The translations under genes and the position numbers were made by a program. From the NCBI RefSeq assembly GCF_030766935.1, contig NZ_JASERL010000001.1:124001-188000 (forward strand): a stretch of 64,000 nt of DNA, read 5' to 3'. Source of the stretch: Streptomyces sp. KL109B (GTDB lineage: Bacteria > Actinomycetota > Actinomycetes > Streptomycetales > Streptomycetaceae). Position 1 is the first letter of the stretch; each line of letters begins with the position of its first letter. Under the pieces are notes generated by a model. The model was given only the letters and a program-made list of their open reading frames with translations, had not been told where the DNA came from and ran no database searches. Below, in pieces: positions 33,024 to 40,857 of the stretch.

Positions 33024-34352
33024 TCAAGCACGGTTGAGGTCAAGGCCGCGGGTGGGGGCGGGCCGCCGCAGCGCAAGCGTCGTCGCCTCGATGGCGCTGG
33101 TGAAGGAGACCTCGGAGAGCACGCCGGGCGCCGCCACCATGTCGCCCGCCAGGTACACGCCGTCGCCGCGGTCGATGGCGGGGCGGTCGCGCCAGGTCGT
33201 GCCGGGGCGGTCGAGGGCTCCGGTGCGGCCGTTCGCGAGGGCGTCGCGGCGCCAGGTGGTGCGCTCGCGCCAGCCGGGGAACGCGAGATCGAGCAGTCCG
33301 TCGGCGCGCGCCGAACCGTCCGCCCGGGACTCGCCGGGCGCGATCGGCACCTGCCCCTGGACCAGGCTCTCGCCGCGCGGGGCGAGGGACTTGTCCTGGG
33401 CCGTGAACCGTTCGAGCCAGGCCGGGAAGTCGAGCCCGGACACCGCGAAGGCGTCGCCGCGCCGGGTGCGGACGGCCAGGTCGATGAGCGTCGTACGGCC
33501 GCTGTTCCAGGTCAGGGAGTCGTCCCTCAGCAGCCTGCGGGCCGCGTCGAGCGAGGTGGCGACGACGACGGGGGTGTCGGTGGGCAGCGCGTCGACCCGG
33601 CTCAGGGTCTCCATGCGGACGCCGAGGTTCCAGGCGCGGGCCGCCATCCGGTCGACGACCGAGGACCAGCCGCCGACCGGATAGTGGGCCTCCGGCGGCA
33701 CCTTGGCGGTGCGGCGCAACCGCTCCTGCACGAAGCGGGCGGACAGCGATCCCGGGTCGTGGTGGAACAGGGCGACGGCCGTGTAGTGGGCGGCGGCGCG
33801 GGCGGCGTCCGGGCCCGCGACGCGGGTGGCCCAGGTCGTGAAGTCCTCGTCCACGGGCGCGAGTTCGGGCCTGCGGCGGGCGAGCCGGAGGAGGGCGAGC
33901 GGCGGGGTGCGGCGCAGCGCCCCGTCGCGGTGGAAGCGCAGCCGGGCGCCCTCCAGCGCGGGGATCGGGGCGAGCGGCCCGAGCAGGTCCCGCTGCCTCA
34001 GCCAGGTCCAGTGCGGGCCGCCGTTGTAGAGGGCGTGCGGGCCCTCGTGCGTGCGGTAGGGCTCGTCGCCGGTGCGGGCTCGGCCACCGAGGGTGTGGTG
34101 CGCCTCGTGCAGGGTGACGCGCGCGCCCGCCTCGGCCGCGGTGATCGCGGCGGTCAGCCCGGCGAGACCGCCGCCGATGACGGTGAGGGAGCGCGGGGTG
34201 GGGCGGGTGTGGTGGGTGGGGCGAGTGTGGTGATCGGGGTGATCGGGATGGTCGGGGTGAGCGGGATGGTCGGGGTGATCAGGGCGATCAGGTCGATCGG
34301 GGTGATCAGGGCGATCAGGTCGATCGGGGCGGTCGGGGTGCGTGGGCTGCAT
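33024..34352 (-). CDS. FAD-dependent amine oxidase/protoporphyrinogen oxidase-like protein with repeat N-terminus
   Basis: A 442-residue flavoprotein. The conserved part starts near residue 53 with LTVIGGGLAGLTAAITAAEAG and HHTLGGRART, the FAD-binding motifs of the amine oxidase, PPO and phytoene desaturase superfamily. The C-terminal YLAGDMVAAPGVLSEV is the second FAD contact. The first 51 residues are a low-complexity tract of DRP and DHP triplets. The ATG at 34352 has a good AGGAG before it, so the tract is probably translated. The substrate is unknown; a carotenoid, porphyrin or amine is possible. Confidence 0.82.
   Translation of the reverse strand: MQPTHPDRPDRPDRPDHPDRPDRPDHPDHPAHPDHPDHPDHHTRPTHHTRPTPRSLTVIGGGLAGLTAAITAAEAGARVTLHEAHHTLGGRARTGDEPYRTHEGPHALYNGGPHWTWLRQRDLLGPLAPIPALEGARLRFHRDGALRRTPPLALLRLARRRPELAPVDEDFTTWATRVAGPDAARAAAHYTAVALFHHDPGSLSARFVQERLRRTAKVPPEAHYPVGGWSSVVDRMAARAWNLGVRMETLSRVDALPTDTPVVVATSLDAARRLLRDDSLTWNSGRTTLIDLAVRTRRGDAFAVSGLDFPAWLERFTAQDKSLAPRGESLVQGQVPIAPGESRADGSARADGLLDLAFPGWRERTTWRRDALANGRTGALDRPGTTWRDRPAIDRGDGVYLAGDMVAAPGVLSEVSFTSAIEATTLALRRPAPTRGLDLNRA
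34200..34346 (-). repeat. Tandem repeats encoding the DRP/DHP-rich N-terminus
   Basis: Repeated units related to GATCGGGGTGATCAGG on the plus strand encode PDRPDRPDHPDHP on the minus strand. The period is in multiples of 9 bases, so the frame is kept. The product is rich in Asp, Pro, His and Arg and is probably unstructured or metal binding. The copy number likely varies between strains. Confidence 0.8.
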
Positions 34353-34516
34353 GTGGTGCTCCTGGCTCGGTGATCGCGTCGTACGACTGACGGCGGGCCC
34401 GGGTCCCGCGAAGGGCCTTCGCGGATACGACGTGTGGGACGGGCGCGGATGTGACATCGGGGCGTTCGCGCAGGCCGGAGGGTGGGCGGAGGGGATTGTC
34501 AGTGGCAGGGGGCAGC

Positions 34517-35272
34517 ATGGGGGCCATGGCGGAGAAGCGGACGGGCGGGACGAAGGCCGGGACGAAGGTAGGGACGAAGGCCGGGACGAAGGTAGGGACG
34601 AAGGCCGGGACGAAGGTAGGGACGAAGGTGAAGAAGGCGCGGCGGCCCCAGGTGCGGCTGCCTCCGTTGGCGCCGTGGGAGGAGCGCGGCCTCGAACCCG
34701 ACGGGGACTACGACGGCGTGGAGTTCCGGGGCGTGGACCTCGCCGGTCAGGAGGGGACCGGGGCGCGGTTCATGGACTGCGCGCTGACGGCGTGCGGGCT
34801 CGACGAGGCGGGCCTGGCGCGGGCCAGATTCATCGACTCGGTGCTGACCGACGTCCGGGGCGTGGGGACGGACCTGGCGGGGGCGACGCTGCGGGACGTC
34901 GAGGTGGTGGACGCCCGGCTCGGCGGGGTCCAGCTGCACGGGGCGGCCCTGGAACGGGTGGTGATCAGAGGCGGGAAGATCGACTACCTGAACCTGCGGA
35001 AGGCGCGCCTCAAGGACGTCGTCTTCGACGGCTGCGTACTGGTGGAGCCGGACTTCGGGGGCGCGCGCCTGGAGCGGGTCGAGTTCACGGGCTGCGTGCT
35101 CAAGGGCGCCGACCTCTCGGCGGCGACCCTGACGGACGTCGACCTGCGGGACGCGGCGGAGCTGGGGTTCGCGCGGGGCGTGGACCGGCTGGGCGGCGCG
35201 GTGATCTCACCGGCCCAACTCATGGACCTGGCCGAGGTGTTCGCGGCGGAACTGGGGGTGCGGGTGGAGTAG
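34517..35272 (+). CDS. Pentapeptide-repeat protein with a lysine-rich repeat tail
   Basis: A 251-residue protein. From about residue 62 a pentapeptide-repeat beta-helix is visible, with A(D/N)LxX-like units (VEFRGVDLAGQ, ARFMDCALTACGLDEAGLARARF, ADLSAATLTDVDL). Such right-handed helices mimic DNA in Qnr/MfpA proteins, or serve as scaffolds. The N-terminal 45 residues are basic with three KAGTKVGT-type repeats and KKARR, a composition like DNA-binding histone-like tails. ATG 34517 is chosen for its AGGGGG; ATG 34526 is an alternative. It diverges from the amine oxidase gene. Confidence 0.82.
   Translation: MGAMAEKRTGGTKAGTKVGTKAGTKVGTKAGTKVGTKVKKARRPQVRLPPLAPWEERGLEPDGDYDGVEFRGVDLAGQEGTGARFMDCALTACGLDEAGLARARFIDSVLTDVRGVGTDLAGATLRDVEVVDARLGGVQLHGAALERVVIRGGKIDYLNLRKARLKDVVFDGCVLVEPDFGGARLERVEFTGCVLKGADLSAATLTDVDLRDAAELGFARGVDRLGGAVISPAQLMDLAEVFAAELGVRVE
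34556..34627 (+). repeat. Three perfect 24-bp tandem units in the pentapeptide gene
   Basis: GCCGGGACGAAGGTAGGGAC plus GAAG is repeated three times without a mismatch, encoding AGTKVGTK three times. The unit is itself two related 12-bp halves. Perfect identity at the DNA level points to recent expansion. Confidence 0.95.
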
Positions 35273-35274
35273 TT

Positions 35275-35300
35275 CACCGGTACCGGTACCGGTACCGGTG
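35275..35300. repeat. 26-bp perfect palindrome of four ACCGGT units
   Basis: Four ACCGGT hexamers in tandem, flanked by C and G, form a self-complementary 26-mer right after the pentapeptide-gene stop. The next gene on the other strand ends at 35354. It could form a hairpin acting as a bidirectional terminator, or be a protein-binding site. Confidence 0.85.
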
Positions 35301-35305
35301 TCGCG

Positions 35306-35357
35306 GTCGCGGGGCTCTGCCCCGGACCCCGCTGCTCAGTCGCCGCAGGGGCTTTAT
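35306..35357. repeat. GC-rich intergenic repeat element (family copy 1)
   Basis: The element has GCGGGGCTCTGCCCCGGACC followed by CCGCTGCTCAGTCGCCGCAG and GGGCTT. It includes the inverted repeat CGGGGC/GCCCCG and the CGCCGCAGGGGCTT end shared with copies near 38900, 44240, 48310, 53330 and 63200. The TAA stop of the minus-strand gene at 35354 falls in its last bases. Confidence 0.85.
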
Positions 35358-35923
35358 TTGAGGCGCGGGAAGCGGGCCTGGAGGTCCCACAGGGCCGGGT
35401 TGTCCGCCAGGTCCTCGTGCATGTCCGTGAGGTCGGCCAGCAGGTCGTGCAGGAAGTCCCGGGCCTCGCGGCGCAGTTCGGAGTGGGAGAAGGTCAGCGC
35501 GGGCTCCTCGGCCGGCATCCAGTCGGCCTCGATGTCCACCCAGCCGAAGCGGCGCTCGAAGAGCATGCGGTCGGTCGACTCGGTGAAGTCCAGCTCCGCG
35601 TACTGGGGCGTGGCCGACCGGCTGCCGCGCGGGTCCTTGTCCAGCTGCTCGACGATGTCGCACAGCGCCCACGCGAAGTCGAGCACCGGCACCCATCCCC
35701 AGGCTGTGGACACTTCCCGGTCGGCCTTGGTGTCGGCCAGGTAGACATCGCCGCTGAACAGGTCGTGACGCAGCGCGTGGACGTCCGCGCGCCGGTAGTC
35801 CGTCTGCGGCGGGTCCGGGAAGCGGCGGGAGAGGGCGTAACCGATGTCGAGCACGTAGGAGATGGTGTCACGGGTGGGACGGGTGCGGTCTCCGGGCAGG
35901 CGCCGGGACGGTTGCGGCCTCAC
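35354..35923 (-). CDS. Unrecognised protein translationally coupled to senR
   Basis: A 189-residue soluble protein that I do not recognise. It has no signal peptide or membrane segment. The visible core runs from YVLDIGYALSRRFP through DLFSGDVYLADTKADREV to GWVPVLDFAWALCDIVEQL, then an acidic and aromatic region (FGWVDIEADWMPAEEP), and ends in helices rich in Asp and Leu. The GTG at 35923 overlaps the senR stop (GTGA), with AAGGAG 12 bases before. A start further in, before YVLDIGY, is possible. Coupling to senR suggests a role in the same redox/heme response, which is inference. Confidence 0.65.
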   Translation of the reverse strand: MRPQPSRRLPGDRTRPTRDTISYVLDIGYALSRRFPDPPQTDYRRADVHALRHDLFSGDVYLADTKADREVSTAWGWVPVLDFAWALCDIVEQLDKDPRGSRSATPQYAELDFTESTDRMLFERRFGWVDIEADWMPAEEPALTFSHSELRREARDFLHDLLADLTDMHEDLADNPALWDLQARFPRLK

Positions 35924-36570
35924 GGCAGCAGCCGCTGCTCCTTCGCCACGGCGACCGCGCCGGCCCTGGTGTCCACGCCGAGCTTGTCGTAGATCCGGCC
36001 CAGGTGGGTCTTGACGGTGGCCTCGCTGATGAACAGGGCCTTGGCGATCTCCCGGTTGCCGAGTCCGTGCGCGAGCTGGGCGAGGATGTCGCGCTCGCGG
36101 TCGGTGAGGGTGGGGCGCGGCTTGCGCATATTGGCCATGACGCGGTTGGCGACCGGGGCGGAGAGCGCGGTGCGGCCCTGCGCGGCGGCGTGGATCGCGG
36201 CGAACAGCTCCTCCGGGCGCTCCGCCTTGAGCAGATACCCCGTGGCGCCGGCCTCGATGGCGCGGGTGATGTCGGCGTCCGTGTCGTACGTGGTGAGGAC
36301 CAGAACGTGGGGGCTCCGCCCGGCTTCCTGGTCCGCGGTGAGGCGGCGGGTCGCCGCCACGCCGTCCATGCCCTCGCCCAGCTGGAGGTCCATCAGGACG
36401 ACGTCGGGCTCCAGCTTCGCGGCGAGCGCGATCGCCTCCTCCCCGGTCCCGGCCTCGCCGACGACCTCGATGTCCGCCGCACTGTCCAACAGCGCGAGCA
36501 GCCCGGCACGGACGACGACGTGGTCGTCGCAGAGCAGGATTCGGATGGGCTGAGCGATGCGCTGATTCAT
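35920..36570 (-). CDS. senR: Response regulator SenR (NarL/LuxR family)
   Basis: A 216-residue response regulator. The receiver domain has the acidic pocket DD near residue 15, phosphoacceptor D61 in VVLMDLQLGEG and K near 116. The C-terminal LuxR-type helix-turn-helix reads LTDRERDILAQLAHGLGNREIAKALFISEATVKTHL. Its ATG overlaps the kinase stop by 4 bases. Identification as SenR rests on the gene order with a five-helix histidine kinase and a divergent HbpS gene, as in the S. reticuli SenS-SenR-HbpS system, which controls redox-stress genes such as the furS-cpeB operon. Confidence 0.85.
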   Translation of the reverse strand: MNQRIAQPIRILLCDDHVVVRAGLLALLDSAADIEVVGEAGTGEEAIALAAKLEPDVVLMDLQLGEGMDGVAATRRLTADQEAGRSPHVLVLTTYDTDADITRAIEAGATGYLLKAERPEELFAAIHAAAQGRTALSAPVANRVMANMRKPRPTLTDRERDILAQLAHGLGNREIAKALFISEATVKTHLGRIYDKLGVDTRAGAVAVAKEQRLLP

Positions 36571-38009
36571 GAGGACGAGCTCCGCTTCGGTTCGGAATGA
36601 TCGAGCCCCTGCGGCGATTGAGCACCGGGGCCCGGGGCGGAGCCCCGAGTCCGCACCCCCGGTTCGGCACCATCAAGCCTCGCCGGCGCTTGAGGCGCGG
36701 GGTCCGGGGCAGAGCCCCGCGAGCGCACCTCCGGTTCGGCACCATCAAGCCTCGCCGGCGCTTGAGGCGCGGGGTCCGGGGCAGAGCCCCGAGTCCGCAA
36801 CCCCGGCCCCGGTGACAACGGAATCGCGGCGGACACCACCGTCCCCTCCCCCGGCTCCGACTCAAGACTCAACACACCCCCCAACTGCCGCACCCTCGCC
36901 CGAATCGCCGGAATCCCATGCCCCCGCACCCCGGCGGAGCCACCCGGCAGCGCCGCCGGATCAAACCCCCGCCCGTCGTCGGCGACATCAAGCACGACCT
37001 GATCGTCGAGCAACGTCAACGTGATCGCCGCACTCCGCGCCCCCGCATGCTCCCGCACGTTCGCCAACGCCCCCTGCGCGATCCGCAGCAACGCCGACTG
37101 CACCCGATCCGGCAACCGGTCCGCCCGCCCCTCGTCCTCGACCCGCACCCGCACGGCGAGCCGGTCGCCCGACTCCCGCTCGGCCACGGCCCGCAACGCC
37201 TCCGCGAGCCCACGCGCCAGATCGGCGGGGGCCAGATCGTGCACGAAACGCCGCGCCTCCGTGAGGTTGTGCTCGGCGATGGACGCGGCCGTCCCGACGT
37301 GCGCGCGGGCCTTGCCGGGGTCCGCGTCCCACACCCGCTGCGCCGCCTGCAACAGCATCCGCTGGCTGGACAGGCCCTGCGCCAGGGTGTCGTGGATCTC
37401 CATGGAGAGCCGCTGCCGCTCGGCGAGCGTGCCCTCGCGGCGTTCCGACGCGGCGAGTTCGCGACGGGTGCGGATGAGGTCGTCGATGAGCGCGCGCTGG
37501 CGCGCGGCCTGCCGTTTCATCTGCAGGAACACGGCGGTGGCGATCACCACGACGGCCGGCGGGCCGAGCACGAGGTCCGGGTCGAGGCGGCCGGCGAGAC
37601 GCAGCTGGGCGAGGATGACGAGCACCGTCAGGACCCCCACCAGGACGAGCGCGGCGCGCGTCGGCAACGTACGCAGACCCGTGTAGAAGAGCGGCACCGC
37701 GCACCACGCGAAGCTCGGCGCGAAGACCACGAGCACCACCCACACCACGACCACCAGCGTCAGCCACACCCGCTGCCCCACCGTGGCCCGCTCCGCGACG
37801 CCCCGCACGAGCCCGGCCCCGTACACCAGGGCCAGCACCACGGAGAGCGCGACGATCCACGGGGTGCGGTCGTCGTGCGAGTGGCGCAGCAGGAAGCGGG
37901 CCAGGGCCACGGCAAGCAGCAGGAAGAAGGAGGCGTGCATGGTCGCGGTGAGGCGGCGGATGTCCGTGTCGTAGCCGTCGTCGGCGCGTGCGGCCCGGTT
38001 CCTTGGCAC
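36567..38009 (-). CDS. senS: Sensor histidine kinase SenS with a repeat-derived C-terminal tail
   Basis: A 480-residue kinase. About five hydrophobic segments lie between residues 24 and 165. HisKA_3 follows with H206 in MEIHDTLAQGLSSQ, and an HATPase domain shows VREHAGARSAAI and VADDGRGFDPAAL. The fold ends near residue 402 (GTVVSAAIPL). The last 78 residues are three 24-residue repeats of the form VR-RGSAPDPAPQAPARLDGAEP, encoded by copies of the intergenic repeat family seen elsewhere in the window. GTG 38009 follows AGGAA. The kinase is thought to interact with extracellular HbpS under heme or oxidative stress. The tail is not expected in the family. Confidence 0.88.
   Translation of the reverse strand: MPRNRAARADDGYDTDIRRLTATMHASFFLLLAVALARFLLRHSHDDRTPWIVALSVVLALVYGAGLVRGVAERATVGQRVWLTLVVVVWVVLVVFAPSFAWCAVPLFYTGLRTLPTRAALVLVGVLTVLVILAQLRLAGRLDPDLVLGPPAVVVIATAVFLQMKRQAARQRALIDDLIRTRRELAASERREGTLAERQRLSMEIHDTLAQGLSSQRMLLQAAQRVWDADPGKARAHVGTAASIAEHNLTEARRFVHDLAPADLARGLAEALRAVAERESGDRLAVRVRVEDEGRADRLPDRVQSALLRIAQGALANVREHAGARSAAITLTLLDDQVVLDVADDGRGFDPAALPGGSAGVRGHGIPAIRARVRQLGGVLSLESEPGEGTVVSAAIPLSPGPGLRTRGSAPDPAPQAPARLDGAEPEVRSRGSAPDPAPQAPARLDGAEPGVRTRGSAPGPGAQSPQGLDHSEPKRSSSS
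36598..36802. repeat. Three intergenic-repeat copies inside the senS coding sequence
   Basis: Two almost identical 72-bp units (about 36651-36794; each has GGTTCGGCACCATCAAGCCT, then CGCCGGCGCTTGAGGCGCGG and GGTCCGGGGCAGAGCCCCG) and a third, diverged unit at 36598-36650 match the repeat family found between genes. 72 is divisible by 3, so the frame is kept. Confidence 0.92.
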
Positions 38010-38289
38010 GGTTCCTGCGCCTCCTTCACGGCGTCTACCTGGGCAAACAATCCCATTCTCGCCGGGATGTACGCCCCTGGGGTCAACCGATCGGATGACC
38101 CCGGCGTCGACCGGGCGGCGCGGTGCGTCGAGCCGGTACGTCGACGGGTGGGGGCCGGACACGGGCCCAGGATTGATTGCAGAGCGGGACGGCGGCCACC
38201 ACGGTGGCGACCTCCCGATCGACCTCCCCCCCTCCCCCCTCCTCCTCTTCCTCTTGTACTTCCCTCCCCATCACCCAGGAGCAGTTCCC

Positions 38290-38859
38290 ATGCAGCACGC
38301 CAAGAAGATCTCGAAGCGCACCCGCGTCATCACCGGCACCACCCTGGCCGCCGCGATCGCCGTCGGCGGGTTCGGCGCGTACTCGGCGTCCGCCGCGGAC
38401 TCGGAGCCGACCGCGCAGGCCGCCGCTGCCAAGCCCGCCGCCGCGAAGGCCGGCAACACGTACGAGTCCAAGCACCTCACCGTGGGTGCCGCGACGGACG
38501 CCGCCGAGGCCGTCCTGAAGGCCGCGAAGAAGGACAACCAGAAGGTGTCCGTGGCCGTCGTCGACCGTAACGGCAACACGATCGTCGAGCTGCGCGGTGA
38601 CGGTGCCGGGCCGCAGTCGCCGGAGTCGGCCGTGAAGAAGGCGTACACCGCGGTGTCGTGGAACGCGCCGACGTCCGAGCTGACGAAGCGGCTTGAGTCG
38701 ACGCCGAACCTGAAGGACATTCCCGGCACGTTGTTCCTCGCGGGTGGGGCGCCGGTCGCCGTCGACGGTGCGCCCATCGCGGGTATCGGTGTGGCGGGAG
38801 CGCCCTCCGGGGACCAGGACGAGAAGTTCGCGCAGGCCGGGGTCGCGGAGCTCAACTAG
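38290..38859 (+). CDS. hbpS: Secreted heme-binding/redox protein HbpS (DUF336/GlcG fold)
   Basis: A 189-residue exported protein. The signal peptide has KKISKRTR, a hydrophobic core, and cleavage after SASA near residue 35. An Ala/Lys-rich linker follows, then the GlcG/HbpS domain (LTVGAATDAAEAVLKAAKKD, VSVAVVDRNGN, PGTLFLAGGAPV). In S. reticuli, HbpS forms an octamer outside the cell, binds heme, and modulates the kinase SenS. It is divergent from senS here, as expected. ATG 38290 follows AGGAG. The leader just before it is a pyrimidine-rich stretch at 38223-38275. Confidence 0.88.
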   Translation: MQHAKKISKRTRVITGTTLAAAIAVGGFGAYSASAADSEPTAQAAAAKPAAAKAGNTYESKHLTVGAATDAAEAVLKAAKKDNQKVSVAVVDRNGNTIVELRGDGAGPQSPESAVKKAYTAVSWNAPTSELTKRLESTPNLKDIPGTLFLAGGAPVAVDGAPIAGIGVAGAPSGDQDEKFAQAGVAELN

Positions 38860-38896
38860 TTCTTCGGCCCGGGGTCGTGCCACCGGCGACGGTGTT

Positions 38897-38985
38897 ACGG
38901 CCCCGGGGCTCCGCCCCGGACCCCGCTGCTCAATCGCCGCAGGGGCTTGATTTGCTCACCCGCCGCAGGGGCTTGAACTGACGCG
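38897..38985. repeat. GC-rich intergenic repeat element (family copy 3)
   Basis: The CCCCGGGGCTCCGCCCCGGA core is followed by CCCCGCTGCTCAATCGCCGC and AGGGGCTTGAT, then a partial second copy of the CCGCCGCAGGGGCTTGA end. It lies between hbpS and the ankyrin gene and probably forms a hairpin that ends hbpS transcription. Confidence 0.85.
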
Positions 38986-39070
38986 ACCAGCCACGATGTA
39001 CGTGAACCTGATACCGAAGCCGAAGAACGGCACGACCCTGCGGCGCGCAGGGCTGATGTGGAGTCGCACC

Positions 39071-39679
39071 ATGCAGTCGCAGCACACCGAGAACAACCGC
39101 TCGCTCCTCGCCGCCGCCGCGCAGGGCAACGCCGACGCCGTCCGCACCGCACTCGCGGCAGGCGCCGACGTCGAGGCGCGCGACACACACCGCCGTACGC
39201 CCCTCCTCCTGGCCTCCCTCAACGACCACGTCGCCGCCGCCGAGGCCCTCGTCGCGGCCGGCGCCGACCCCAACGCCCAGGACGACCGCGACGACAGCGC
39301 GTGGCTGGCCACCGGCGTCACCGGCTCCGTGGAGATGATGCGGGCGCTGCTGCCGGGCCGCCCCGACCTGAAGGTCACCAACCGGTTCGGCGGGATCTCC
39401 GTGATCCCTGCCTCCGAACGCGGCCACGTCGACTACGTACGCGCCGTGCTCCGCGAGACCGACATCGACGTCGACCACGTCAACCGGCTCGGCTGGACCG
39501 CCCTGTTGGAGGCCGTGATCCTCGGGGACGGGGGCCGCGCGCACCAGGAGATCGTCGAGCTGCTCATCACGGCGGGCGCGAGCCCGGACCTGCCCGACGG
39601 CGAGGGCGTCACGCCCCTCGAACACGCCGAGCGGCGCGGCTTCACCGAGATCGCCGGGCTCTTGCGGGCCGTACGGTGA
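39071..39679 (+). CDS. Ankyrin-repeat protein
   Basis: A 202-residue protein made almost entirely of ankyrin repeats: LAAAAQGNADAVRTALAAGADVEARD, then TPLLLASLNDHVAAAEALVAAGADPNAQD, a degenerate third unit, GWTALLEAV and VTPLEHAERRGFTEIAGLL. It is likely a cytoplasmic protein-interaction scaffold. ATG 39071 is favoured by GGAG before it; an ATG at 38996 would add 25 residues but lies next to a repeat element and lacks a ribosome-binding site. The stop overlaps the next gene start (GTGA). Confidence 0.85.
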   Translation: MQSQHTENNRSLLAAAAQGNADAVRTALAAGADVEARDTHRRTPLLLASLNDHVAAAEALVAAGADPNAQDDRDDSAWLATGVTGSVEMMRALLPGRPDLKVTNRFGGISVIPASERGHVDYVRAVLRETDIDVDHVNRLGWTALLEAVILGDGGRAHQEIVELLITAGASPDLPDGEGVTPLEHAERRGFTEIAGLLRAVR

Positions 39680-40857
39680 GGCGCGCGGTCCTGTCGGCGG
39701 TCGCCGTCGCCGTGCTCGCCACCGGATGCGCCGCGACACAGGCGGACACCAAATCGGCCTCCCCCAAGCCGAGTTCGCCCGCCCCCAAGACCTCCGCCAA
39801 GACCCCCGACGGCACCCTCCTCGTCGCCGACTTCGGCTCCGACACCGTCTCCTTCGTCGACCCGGCCGCGGGCAAGGGCACCTTCGACTCGGTGCGGGTC
39901 GGCCACGCCCCGTACGGGCTCGTCGTCGGGGACGACGGACGCGCCTGGGTCGCCACGGCCGAGGGCGTCGCCGTCGTCGACACCGGCAGCCGGGAGCGCG
40001 AGGCGCTCATCCCGTACGAGACCGAGGGTCTCGGCCCGGTCACCGACGGCGAGTACCGCGGCGGCGGCATGGGCATCGCCCTCGCGCCCGACGGCGAGCA
40101 CGTGTACGTAGGCGTCAACGTCCCCGACGGGAACGGGACGTTGGAGACCATCGACACCAGCTCAAGGAAGGTCGTCGACACCGCCGCCGTCGGCCGCCGC
40201 CCCTTCGACGTCGACGTGTCGCGCGACGGACGCCAGGTCTACGCCACCGACCACGACTCGTTCGACGTCACCGCCCTCGACACCCGCGACGGCGACACCC
40301 GCCGTATCGAGGTCGCCCCGTACGGCACCGAGGGCGGGCTCGGCTCGTGGCTGAAGCCGCACTACGCCGCCGTACGCCCCTCCGACGGCAAGCTGCTCTT
40401 CCCCTTCGAGGGCGAGAAGCTCGTGGTCGTCGACCCGGACACGGGGCGGTCGAGCGTCCAGCGGATGACCGCCAATACGCATCAGCACGGCGTGACCGTC
40501 ACCCCCGACGGGACGCTGCTCGCCGTCGGCACCGGGCCCATCGACCCGTCCCGGGACGAGGGGCCCTCGCTCACCGTCCGGGCGCCGGACGGCAAGGAGA
40601 AGGTGATCCCGCTCGACGGTCCGCACGAGGCCGTCGCCGTCTCCGACGACGGCCGCACCGCCTACGTCACCGGCGGCTTCACCCGCGACGGCTACTGGAA
40701 CGGGATCACCGTCGTCGACCTCGACAACGGTGACACCCGTCGACTGTCGGCGGGGGAACGACCGTTGGGAATCGCGGTACTGGACACTTCCAGCCCCACT
40801 GACCGCACTTCCAGCCCCACCGACCGCACCCCCGGCGCCCCGCCAACCGCTACTTGA
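39676..40857 (+). CDS. YncE-like beta-propeller lipoprotein
   Basis: A 393-residue lipoprotein. The lipobox VLATGC is near residue 16, followed by a Ser/Pro/Lys linker. The rest is a beta-propeller of YVTN-type repeats (TLLVADFGSDTVSFVDPAAG, VYVGVNVPDGNGTLETIDTS, QVYATDHDSFDVTALDTRDG, YVTGGF). Such proteins often bind metals, redox cofactors or polysaccharide at the cell surface. The C-terminal SSPTDRTSSPTDRTPG is a short duplicated stretch. The GTG start overlaps the ankyrin stop, so the two genes form a unit. Its 3' end overlaps the convergent protease gene by 8 bases. Confidence 0.85.
   Translation: MRRAVLSAVAVAVLATGCAATQADTKSASPKPSSPAPKTSAKTPDGTLLVADFGSDTVSFVDPAAGKGTFDSVRVGHAPYGLVVGDDGRAWVATAEGVAVVDTGSREREALIPYETEGLGPVTDGEYRGGGMGIALAPDGEHVYVGVNVPDGNGTLETIDTSSRKVVDTAAVGRRPFDVDVSRDGRQVYATDHDSFDVTALDTRDGDTRRIEVAPYGTEGGLGSWLKPHYAAVRPSDGKLLFPFEGEKLVVVDPDTGRSSVQRMTANTHQHGVTVTPDGTLLAVGTGPIDPSRDEGPSLTVRAPDGKEKVIPLDGPHEAVAVSDDGRTAYVTGGFTRDGYWNGITVVDLDNGDTRRLSAGERPLGIAVLDTSSPTDRTSSPTDRTPGAPPTAT

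Noticed and set aside
36569..37024. Plus-strand Pro/Arg/Ser-rich frame over the senS 3' end
   Set aside because: It is antisense to senS and reflects the repeat units; codon bias favours senS.
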